In this document: in pieces, positions 51,373-59,065 of the stretch
Numbering within the stretch: position 1 is the first letter of the stretch
Layout: each line of letters opens with the position of its first letter
Assembly: GCF_029351045.1 (NCBI RefSeq)
Contig: NZ_JARKIN010000001.1
Span: 6,107,001-6,171,000 of the forward strand
Reading direction: 5' to 3'
From: Streptomyces sp. WMMB303
Lineage (GTDB): Bacteria; Actinomycetota; Actinomycetes; Streptomycetales; Streptomycetaceae
DNA: 64,000 bases
Made by a program: the position numbers and the translations under genes
Notes under the pieces: generated by a model
Databases searched by the model: none
What the model was told of the DNA's origin: nothing
The model's input: only the letters and a program-made list of their open reading frames with translations

Positions 51373-52632
51373 ATGCCCGCAGATCTCGCCGTGCTGGGAC
51401 TCGCCCATTCGGGGCTGCCGCTCGCCCAGGCAGCGACAGCGAACGGAATCAGCACCATCGGGTACGACCCCGACCGCGGTGTCGTCGCCGATATCGGCGC
51501 GGGCCGGCCACCGGGAGACGCGCCGCTCGCCGCCGCCGAGGTACGGCGGATGCTCGCCAAAGGCTTCGGCGCCAGCAGCGACCCGGCCGTCCTCGGACAG
51601 GTGCGCACCGCCGTCATCTGCGCGGCCACCGCACTCGGCCCCAACCGGGCACCCGACCTGAGCGCCGTCCGCACCGCCGCCCGCACCCTGGCCGCCCGGC
51701 TGCGCCCGCGCACCCTCGTCGTCGTCGAGTCCAGCGTCCACCCCGGCTGCACGGAGGACGTCGTACGGCCGCTGCTGGAAGAGGGGTCCGGGCTGCGGGC
51801 CGGGCGCGACTTCCACCTCGCCTGCTCACCCTCCCGGGTCGACCCCGGCAACCGCACCCACGACTACACCGCCATCCCCAAAGTCATCGGCGGCCTCACC
51901 CCCGCCTGCACCGAAGCCGCCGCCGCGTTCTACGGGCGGCTCACCAAGGTCGTCCGTGCCCGGGGGCCGCGCGAGGCCGAGACCGCCAAGCTCCTGGAGA
52001 CCAACTACCGGCACATCAACATCGCCCTCATGAACGAGATGGCCGTCTTCTGCCACGACCTCGGCATCGACCTGTGGGACGTGGTGCGGTGCGCGGAGAC
52101 CAAGCCCTTCGGCTTCCAGTCCTTCCGGCCCGGCCCCGGCGTCGGCGGCCCCAGCGTGCCCATCGACCCCAACTACCTCTCCTACCACAGCCGTTCGCTG
52201 GGCTACCCGCTGCGCATGGTGGAACTCGCCCAGGAAGTCAACGAACGCATGCCCCGCTACGTCGCCCAACGCGCCGCCGTACTGCTGAACGAACACGGCA
52301 AATCCGCCCGCGGCGCACGCATCCTGCTGCTCGGCGTGACCTACAAACCCGACCTCGCCAGCCAGGAGGGCGCCCCAGCCCGCGAAGTCGCCGGCCGCCT
52401 CAAAGAACTCGGCGCCCAACTCAGCTACCACGACCCCTACGTGCCGCAGTGGCGCGTCGCGGGCCGGCCCGTACCCCGCGCCGACGCACTGTACGAGGCC
52501 GCCGCGGACGCGGACCTCACCCTGCTGTTGCAGCATCATCGCCGCTACGACCTGCAGGGGCTCGCCGCGAAAGCGCAACTCCTCCTCGACACCCGCGGAG
52601 CGAGCCCCACCGGTGCGGCACACCGCCTCTGA
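51373..52632 (+). CDS. UDP-glucose/GDP-mannose dehydrogenase family protein with Cys-to-Ser change
   Basis: 419 residues from ATG 51373. Nucleotide-sugar dehydrogenase fold: N-terminal NAD-binding strand LAVLGLAHSGLPLAQAAT, VVVESSVHPGCTEDVV, the central helix with Lys206 in ETAKLLETNYRHINIALMNE, and a C-terminal Rossmann domain (ARILLLGVTYKPD). The family's catalytic loop is normally GVGGHCIxxDP. Here it reads GVGGPSVPIDP, with Ser261 at the nucleophile position. With the nucleophile gone it cannot do the usual two-step thiohemiacetal oxidation, so it may stop at the aldehyde or have another role. It stands 280 nt upstream of the RiPP operon, and membership in that cluster is uncertain. Confidence 0.85.
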   Translation: MPADLAVLGLAHSGLPLAQAATANGISTIGYDPDRGVVADIGAGRPPGDAPLAAAEVRRMLAKGFGASSDPAVLGQVRTAVICAATALGPNRAPDLSAVRTAARTLAARLRPRTLVVVESSVHPGCTEDVVRPLLEEGSGLRAGRDFHLACSPSRVDPGNRTHDYTAIPKVIGGLTPACTEAAAAFYGRLTKVVRARGPREAETAKLLETNYRHINIALMNEMAVFCHDLGIDLWDVVRCAETKPFGFQSFRPGPGVGGPSVPIDPNYLSYHSRSLGYPLRMVELAQEVNERMPRYVAQRAAVLLNEHGKSARGARILLLGVTYKPDLASQEGAPAREVAGRLKELGAQLSYHDPYVPQWRVAGRPVPRADALYEAAADADLTLLLQHHRRYDLQGLAAKAQLLLDTRGASPTGAAHRL

Positions 52633-52911
52633 CCCCGCTGCCGGGGCCCGTTCCGGCCCGTGCGTCCCGCGATGCACCAGGAGAAAGGCGGACCACGTCA
52701 CCCGACCGGGCTCCGCCGTGCACCACCGCACCGCCCCCTGGCACCTCCCGCACATCCACCCCCGTGCCGCCCGGAGGTACGGATTCTCGATCTCCGCTGA
52801 CACCGTGCCGGAGACCGGGTACCGTCCCTGATCACTCATCTGTTCGACCGCGCACGCACCCTCGTCCGCGAGCAAGGGCCGGTGCCCACAACGAGGTACG
52901 GGAGCCGCCAG

Positions 52912-55293
52912 GTGGACGCCCTCCACGACATACGCCCCAGGCTGCGGGCGGACGCACTGTTCACGGCGACCGACCATGGAGTGCTCCTCCAGTACCCCGA
53001 AGGCCAGTTCGTCCTCAGGGGGCGTACCGCCTACGCGTGGATGTGCCGCCTGACGCCGCATCTGACCGGGGCGAACACGGTCGCCGAGCTCTGCGAAGGG
53101 CTGCCCGGGGAACACGCCGACGCCGTCGTCGGAATCGTGCGGACGCTGCTGCAACGCGGCGTCGTGCACGATCTGCGCCCCCCGGAGCCGACCGCGGGTG
53201 CCGGAGGCGGGCCACCGGCCGAGGCGATCGCGGCCCGCTTCGCCGACCAGCTCGCCTACCTCGACCATCAACTCCGCGGCTCCGCGACCGCGGCCTTCAC
53301 CCGCTTCCGCGACACCCGGGTTCTGATCGCGGGCCGGGGCGAGGCCGCCGAGAGCTGCGCCGCGACCCTGCTGCGCAACGGGCTGCGCACCGTCACACTC
53401 ACCGGTGGCCCCGAACTCTCGGCGCGGCTCCGACCGGAACTCGAAGAACTGCACGCCGCCGGCTGCGACGCCGAGGTGCTGCCGCGTCGGGACCAGGACG
53501 ACAGCGGCGGGCCGGACCACGCCGACCGGGATGCGGACGTGGTCGTGGCGTGCGGGACGGGTCCCGGAGAACTGTTCGAACGCAACCGCGCGGCGCTCGA
53601 TGGCGGCCCCGCGCTGCTGCCGCTGACCGTGCTGGACGGCACGGCGGTGATCGGACCGCTGGTGCCCGGCCCGGGGCACGGCGAGGGGGCGGCCGACCGG
53701 GAGCGCGCCGCGGGCTGCTGGCAGTGCGCCGTGCTGCGGCTCGCGGGCGGCCTGGAGCCGGCAGCCGCCGCGGCTTTCCTGCGGGCCATCTGCACGGGAC
53801 GTCCGGCCGCCGGGCCCGACACGCAGCTCGCACGGATGCTCGGTACGACGCTCGCGTTCGACGTCTTCCGGCACCGCACAGGAGCCCTGCCCGCGGAGAG
53901 CGCGGGCTCCCTCCTCCTCCAGGACAGCGCGACCCTGGAGACCTCCCGGCAGACGCTGCTCGCCCACCCCGACTGCGAGGCGTGCGGCGAGCCGCCGGCC
54001 GCCCGCAGCGGAAGCAGCCCGTCCGCCGAACCGTGCCCACCCGGCGGCTCCGGCCACGAACAGGAAGGAGCCCAAGGACGGGAGAAGGTGCTGTTCGGTA
54101 CGTACGCGGGAGTGTTCCGGCGCTACGCCGACGACGCTCTCCCGCAGTCCCCGCTGCGCTCCGCCGCCGTGGAGGTCGCCGCGCCCGGCCCGTCCGCGCT
54201 CCCGGCACGGACCGTCACCGCCTTCGCTCTCGGCACCCAGACCGACGCACGGACGGCGGCCCGCACCTCCGCCGCGCTCGTGTACGAGTCGCTGCTGCAC
54301 GCACACGGCATGCCGCGCAGCGCCGCGCCGCACCTCGCGGACTCCTCCTGCCTGCGCGTGCCCGCCCACGAACTGAGTACCTGGAGCGGCATGGCAGCCC
54401 CGGACGGGCCGGACGGCGGCGACGGTCAGACGCCGTGGTTGCGCGCGTGGCGGTGGAATCCCACCGCGCGGCAGACACCTGCCGCGGCCGGGCCGACCGT
54501 CGCCGTCCCGGCCGCAGCGGTGCACCCCGGCGGTGCCCTCAATCGCGACCGCCGCTTCGAACCAGGCGGCGCCGGTGCGGGCGCGGGCTCCACCCTCGAG
54601 GCCGCCGCGCGGGCCGGACTGCTCTCGGCCCTGGCCTTCGAGGGCGTCGTCGCGGCGCTGCGTGGAAGCGCCGCCGCGCGCATACTGCCGGTCGACGCGG
54701 CGGCCGACGGCGACGCGGGCTTCCTGCTCCGTTCGCTCGGCCACCTCGACCAGCCGGTGACGCTCCTGGAGTTCCCGGGCGCGGCCCCCGCGTACGCCGT
54801 TGCCGCGCTCGCCACCGGCCAGGCCCCCGCCGCCGGCCCGCCGCCCGCCGGCCCCGCCCCGGCGCAAGGCCCCCGCACCACAGCGCCGCCCGGCCACGGC
54901 ACTGCCCAGCCAGCGCACCACCGCACCGCCCAGGCGCTGGGCCACGGCACCACCCGAGCCGAGGCCGTCGTACACGCCCTGCGCGATCTGCTCGGCACGC
55001 TTCAACTGGCCCACGACGGACAGGAGACGGACCTCGGCACCCCCTTGATGCCCGGGTTCGACGCCGATGCCCTGCGAGACGACGCGGAGGCCCTCCGGGC
55101 AGCGGCCGCACCGCCCGCTCCCCTGCCGGACGCCGGTGCGGGCCCGGCTTCCTCCCGGCAGGAGCCCGCGTGGCCGCGGACGGTGCCGGGCCGGGACGTG
55201 CTCGTCGCGGTGACGACACCCCCCGACCTGCGCGCGGGCGGGATGGAGACCGTACGGGTGCTGTTGCGGACGACCCCGGAGGGACCGGAGTGA
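52912..55293 (+). CDS. RRE/ThiF-like leader-peptide-binding protein of the RiPP cluster
   Basis: 793 residues from GTG 52912 (GGGAG 8 nt upstream; GTG 52882 is an alternative). Residues about 8-90 form a winged-helix RiPP recognition element (LRADALFTATDHGVLLQYPE, TVAELCEGLPGEHADAVVGI, LLQRGVVHDL) that grips the leader peptide. An E1/ThiF-like Rossmann part follows (TRVLIAGRGEAAESCAATLL), with a zinc-type CWQC and a second pair in CEACGEP. The rest is a long Ala/Pro-rich region with ordered segments near 430-560 and 680-790. In thiopeptide and LAP pathways this ocin-ThiF protein delivers the precursor to the YcaO enzyme. Its stop overlaps the YcaO GTG by 4 nt. Confidence 0.88.
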   Translation: MDALHDIRPRLRADALFTATDHGVLLQYPEGQFVLRGRTAYAWMCRLTPHLTGANTVAELCEGLPGEHADAVVGIVRTLLQRGVVHDLRPPEPTAGAGGGPPAEAIAARFADQLAYLDHQLRGSATAAFTRFRDTRVLIAGRGEAAESCAATLLRNGLRTVTLTGGPELSARLRPELEELHAAGCDAEVLPRRDQDDSGGPDHADRDADVVVACGTGPGELFERNRAALDGGPALLPLTVLDGTAVIGPLVPGPGHGEGAADRERAAGCWQCAVLRLAGGLEPAAAAAFLRAICTGRPAAGPDTQLARMLGTTLAFDVFRHRTGALPAESAGSLLLQDSATLETSRQTLLAHPDCEACGEPPAARSGSSPSAEPCPPGGSGHEQEGAQGREKVLFGTYAGVFRRYADDALPQSPLRSAAVEVAAPGPSALPARTVTAFALGTQTDARTAARTSAALVYESLLHAHGMPRSAAPHLADSSCLRVPAHELSTWSGMAAPDGPDGGDGQTPWLRAWRWNPTARQTPAAAGPTVAVPAAAVHPGGALNRDRRFEPGGAGAGAGSTLEAAARAGLLSALAFEGVVAALRGSAAARILPVDAAADGDAGFLLRSLGHLDQPVTLLEFPGAAPAYAVAALATGQAPAAGPPPAGPAPAQGPRTTAPPGHGTAQPAHHRTAQALGHGTTRAEAVVHALRDLLGTLQLAHDGQETDLGTPLMPGFDADALRDDAEALRAAAAPPAPLPDAGAGPASSRQEPAWPRTVPGRDVLVAVTTPPDLRAGGMETVRVLLRTTPEGPE

Positions 55294-57281
55294 GCTCCTC
55301 CGCCCAGGCTCCACCGGAGAGCGACCGGCTCCGCGTCGAGGAAGAGTTGGCGCACCGGCTGCGCGCGGCGGGCCCGAGCGCCCCCTCCTGGGCCCTGCAC
55401 GTACGGCTGCTGGGCGTGTCCGACGCCTTCGCCGCCCCCGACGATCCCCCCGACCCCCTCCCCGGGGCCGCCCTCGTTCCGGTACATCTGCACGGCAGGT
55501 ACGCGCTGCTCGGGCCCATCGGACCGGTGCGGCCGACTGCCGGACGGCCCTGCTTCCACTGCGTGGCCACCCGCTGGCAGGCGCTGCGGCCCGCCGTGGA
55601 ACGCGACGCCGTCGAGCGCGGGCCCCGGGCGCCCCACCACGCGGCCGCCCCGAACCCGTATCTGACCCCCTTCGCTCTCGACATGCTCGCCCACCTGGTC
55701 GCCTCCGTGCTCGCGACCGGCCACCGGGAGCCGTCCGACGCCGGCGTCGGCACCGTCCACCGGCTCGCGCTGGACACCCTGGGCGTGGAACGAGCCCGGC
55801 TGCTGGCCGACCCCGCCTGTCCCCGGTGCGGCGGACACGAGGCCGCTGTCCCGCGCTCCGCCAGGAGCGCGGCCATCCCCCTGCGGCCCGGGCTTCGCCC
55901 CCCACCAGGCTCATCCCGGCTGCTGAGCCCCGCACAGGCGGTGCCCCGGTGGGCCGCCGACGCGCTCGCCAACCCCGTGTGCGGGGCGCTGGGGACAGGC
56001 GTGCGGCCGGACCGCGAAGCTCGCAACACGGCCCCGGCGAGCGGCCGATTCGCTGTACGCGGCGGAGCCCGCCTCCTCGACGTGCACTGGAGCGGGCATG
56101 CCGACACCTACCGGGACAGCGGCGCCCTCGCCCTGTGCGAGGGGCTGGAGCGGCTGGCGGGCTTGCGCGAAGGCGGCCAGGCACCGGTCCGCGCCGCCCG
56201 GTCCCGGCTGCGGCACCCTTCGGTGGACCCGCGGGCCTGCGGCCTTCCCCCGGCGGACTTCTTCGAGGGCGCGGCCTCGCAGTTCGCCCCGTACGACGAG
56301 GACCTCGTCCTGCCGTGGGTGTGGGGCTGGTCGCTGCGGGACGAGCAGCCGGTGCTGGTGCCCGAGCAGATGGCCCGCTACCGGCTGGCCGGCCCCGGCC
56401 CGTACTTCGCGGTCGAGACCTCCAGCGGGTGTGCGGGCGGCTCCTGTCCGGAGGAAGCGGTGCTGCACGGGCTGTTGGAGGTGGTGGAGCGGGACGCCTT
56501 CCTCGCGGCCTGGCTCGGGCGGGCCAGGCTGCCCGCGATCGCGGTGGAGAGCTGCCGCTCTCGCCCGCTCCGCTTCCTCGCCGAGCGGATGCGGCGCGGC
56601 GGCTACCGGCTCCGGCTGCTCGACAACCGGATCGACGTACCGGTGCCCGTCGTGACCGCGGTCGCGATCCGCGAGGACGGCGGACCGGGCGCGCTGTGCC
56701 TCTCCAGCGCCGCCGCGCTCGACCCCGAGCGCGCGGCCGAGTCGGCGGCGCGCGAGGTCGCCAGCCAGCTGTCGGGCTTCGCCGAGCGCACCGTCGCCGA
56801 CCAGGAACGGCTGCGCACCATGGCGCGCGACTTCGGCCTGGTACGCGAACTCGCCGACCACGCCGCGCTCTACGGCCTCCCCGAGATGAAGCCGCACGCA
56901 GAGTTCCTCCTCGACTCGCCGGAGCGGCCACAGCCCTGGACAGAGGTCTTCCGCGACGGCGGGCACGCCGCCGGCCGCGCGGAGGACGGCGGCGCACCGC
57001 CCGCCGTCGAACTGTCCGCCGCCGTGCGCCACTGCCGGGACCTGCTCGCGGCCCGGGGCTTCGACACGATCGTCGTCGACCAGACGGGGCCGGAACAGCG
57101 GGCGACCGGAACCAGCGTGGTGCGGGTGCTGGTGCCCGGACTGCTGCCGATCGACTTCGGCGCACGGCGACACCGGGCGCCCGGTATGGCCCGAGCCCGC
57201 ACCGCGCTGCGCAGCGCCGGGCTGCGCGACCACGACCTGACCGCGGAAGGGCTCAACCCGGCTCCGCACCCGTTCATGTGA
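55290..57281 (+). CDS. YcaO azoline cyclodehydratase of the RiPP cluster
   Basis: 663 residues from GTG 55290. The N-terminal third (to about 230) is the cyclodehydratase E1-like C-domain with a zinc tetracysteine formed by CFHC (88-91) and CPRC (177-180). The C-terminal two thirds are a YcaO ATP-dependent domain with LCEGLERLAG, SSGCAGGSCPEEAVLHGLLE VVERDAF-type ATP/Mg motif region, and LRFLAERM. The protein ends in PAPHP followed by Phe-Met, the PxPxP C-terminus needed by azoline-forming YcaO enzymes. It should convert Cys (and perhaps Ser/Thr) of the precursor core to azolines. Gene order after the RRE/ThiF gene, with 4-nt overlap, is typical. Confidence 0.95.
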   Translation: MSSSAQAPPESDRLRVEEELAHRLRAAGPSAPSWALHVRLLGVSDAFAAPDDPPDPLPGAALVPVHLHGRYALLGPIGPVRPTAGRPCFHCVATRWQALRPAVERDAVERGPRAPHHAAAPNPYLTPFALDMLAHLVASVLATGHREPSDAGVGTVHRLALDTLGVERARLLADPACPRCGGHEAAVPRSARSAAIPLRPGLRPPPGSSRLLSPAQAVPRWAADALANPVCGALGTGVRPDREARNTAPASGRFAVRGGARLLDVHWSGHADTYRDSGALALCEGLERLAGLREGGQAPVRAARSRLRHPSVDPRACGLPPADFFEGAASQFAPYDEDLVLPWVWGWSLRDEQPVLVPEQMARYRLAGPGPYFAVETSSGCAGGSCPEEAVLHGLLEVVERDAFLAAWLGRARLPAIAVESCRSRPLRFLAERMRRGGYRLRLLDNRIDVPVPVVTAVAIREDGGPGALCLSSAAALDPERAAESAAREVASQLSGFAERTVADQERLRTMARDFGLVRELADHAALYGLPEMKPHAEFLLDSPERPQPWTEVFRDGGHAAGRAEDGGAPPAVELSAAVRHCRDLLAARGFDTIVVDQTGPEQRATGTSVVRVLVPGLLPIDFGARRHRAPGMARARTALRSAGLRDHDLTAEGLNPAPHPFM

Positions 57282-57301
57282 GGGATGAGAGGGAAGGGGG
57301 A

Positions 57302-59065
57302 ATGGTGCACAGGGTGCCCGACAGTCCGGAGCCCGGCCCGGCCATGGACGGCGGTGCCGCGACCGTCACCCGCTATCTGGACGCGGTGCTGCGGCGCGCC
57401 TCGGTCCCGATGGAGGCCGAGCCCTTCGAGCCGGACTGGCAGGACCGGCCCCGAAGCCACAAGGTCTACCGCGGAGCGCCCGGATTCCCGCTGCCCGAGC
57501 GGGTGCCGCAGCCCCCGCTGGAGCTGGGTGAGGTCCTCCTGGACCGGCGTCCCGGACGCCGTCCTGACGGGGAGGCGGTGTTCACCCTGCCGCTCCTCGC
57601 GGGCATGCTGCGCCACTCCTACGGCTGGCTCTCCCGTCGTCTCCGGATCGACCCCAACCCCGGTCGGCGCGGCCAGGCGGCCTACTCGAACGCGGAGTGG
57701 GCCCGTGGCAGCGCGGCCGGTGGCGGTCTGTACCCGTGCGAGCTGTACTGGGTGTGCGGCCGGGGCGGCGGCCCGCTGCCGGGCGTGTACCACTACGAAC
57801 AGCCCACCCACTCCCTCCGCCGCGTCGCCACCGCGCCGCTCTCGTCCCAGGTGCGTGCCGCGTCGGGACTCGGCGCGGACACAGCGGAGCAGTTCCTCCT
57901 GGTGACCACCCGGCTGTGGCAGAACGCCTTCAAATACGGGGAGTTCGGCTACCACTGCGTCACCATGGACCTCGGCTGCCTGCTGCGGACCTGGCAGACC
58001 TGGGCAGCCGCCTGCGGCATCGAACTGCGGCCGCTGCTGTGCCACGACGAACCGCGACTGGATCACCTGCTGGGCCTGGACCCCGCCACCGAGAGCGTCC
58101 TCGCCGTGGTGCCACTGCCCTGGCGGCGCCCTGCCGACGACGTACCCGAGGAGGGCGCCCACGACGGCCCGGACCCGCGCCCGGCGCCCCCGCGCCCTCC
58201 GGCCGTCACGGCAGACGTGGCCGAACGGTCCTCTACCGTCAGGCGATTCCCCGCGGCCGAGGCGGCCCACCTCGCGGCGGTCCACGACCTTCGGCCGTTC
58301 CCGGCACCCGAGACACTGGCCGAGGCGGCACACGTGACTCCCGCCCGGACCGGGCCCGGTACGCGCGGTACATCCGGTACCCCCGGCAGGCCGGACTCCC
58401 TGACCGCCACCGTCCCGTTGCCCGAGCCCGCCCCGCTCTCCGGCGGTGTCGCAGCGGCGCTCACCGACCGGCGCAGCAGCTTCGGCCGGTTCTGCGCGCA
58501 CCGCCCGCTCGGCACCGAGGAGCTGTCGGCGCTGCTGAGCGCGGCCGCCGCCGGACGCCGGTTGGGGACCGGCCAGGCTCCGCTGACCCGGGCGGCGGTC
58601 TTCGTGCAGCACGTGGCGGGTGTGCCGGCCGGTCCCTACCTGCACGACCCCGCGGCTCACGCCCTCGTCCCGTTGCCCGGCCCGGCACCGCACCCGTTCC
58701 TGCAACGGGCCTACACGCTCACCAACTACAACCTCGAACAGGCCGCCGTCGCCCTGTTCGTCCTGGCCCGCCCGCACGCCGTCATCGCCGCCGCGGGACC
58801 GCGCGGCTACCGGCTGCTCAACGCCGAGGCAGGCGCCGTCGCCCAGGCCGTCTACCTCGCCGCGGCCGCCCTCGGAACCGGCTGCGGTGCCGCGCTCGGC
58901 TTCGACTACGAGGCCGTGCACACGGCCCTCGCACCCGCCGTCGGCACCGGCACCTGGCCACTGCTGCTCCTCATGGCGGGGCACGAACGCCCCGGCAGGG
59001 CCCGCTTCGACGCACCCGTCACCCCTCGCAGCCCCAGCCCCCGCACGGAGGGGACCGACCTGTGA
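57302..59065 (+). CDS. SagB-type azoline dehydrogenase, two nitroreductase-like domains
   Basis: 587 residues from ATG 57302 behind AGGGAAGGGGG. The FMN-dependent nitroreductase fold oxidises azolines to azoles. The first copy (about 45-270) has RRPDGEAVFTLPLLAGMLRH, SNAEWARGSAAGGGLYPCEL and LRTWQTWAAACGIELRPLLC. The second (about 375-575) has LTDRRSSFGRFCAHRPLGTE, YLHDPAAHALVPLPG and GYRLLNAEAGAVAQAVYLAA with GTGCGAALGFD. This is the tandem SagB-family layout of thiopeptide dehydrogenases. Between the domains lies a 90-residue disordered linker. The stop overlaps the GTG of the LanB gene by 4 nt. Confidence 0.92.
   Translation: MVHRVPDSPEPGPAMDGGAATVTRYLDAVLRRASVPMEAEPFEPDWQDRPRSHKVYRGAPGFPLPERVPQPPLELGEVLLDRRPGRRPDGEAVFTLPLLAGMLRHSYGWLSRRLRIDPNPGRRGQAAYSNAEWARGSAAGGGLYPCELYWVCGRGGGPLPGVYHYEQPTHSLRRVATAPLSSQVRAASGLGADTAEQFLLVTTRLWQNAFKYGEFGYHCVTMDLGCLLRTWQTWAAACGIELRPLLCHDEPRLDHLLGLDPATESVLAVVPLPWRRPADDVPEEGAHDGPDPRPAPPRPPAVTADVAERSSTVRRFPAAEAAHLAAVHDLRPFPAPETLAEAAHVTPARTGPGTRGTSGTPGRPDSLTATVPLPEPAPLSGGVAAALTDRRSSFGRFCAHRPLGTEELSALLSAAAAGRRLGTGQAPLTRAAVFVQHVAGVPAGPYLHDPAAHALVPLPGPAPHPFLQRAYTLTNYNLEQAAVALFVLARPHAVIAAAGPRGYRLLNAEAGAVAQAVYLAAAALGTGCGAALGFDYEAVHTALAPAVGTGTWPLLLLMAGHERPGRARFDAPVTPRSPSPRTEGTDL

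Noticed and set aside
52613-52831. Short + strand frame between the dehydrogenase and the RRE/ThiF-like gene, with AGGAGAAAGG near 52678, considered as a second precursor peptide
   Set aside because: No ATG, GTG or TTG follows the Shine-Dalgarno-like element at a usable distance, and the encoded peptide is His/Arg/Pro-rich without leader or core features.
51826-57165. A 1779-codon open frame on the minus strand across the RiPP operon
   Set aside because: It is the antisense of three well-supported genes with the Arg/Gly/Pro composition typical of shadow frames in very GC-rich DNA.
49536-57281. A single + strand open frame of 2581 codons spanning glpD to the YcaO gene
   Set aside because: Only its last 663 codons (from GTG 55290) are the YcaO protein; the rest is the GC-driven shadow of glpD, the dehydrogenase and the ThiF-like gene, with no domain features.
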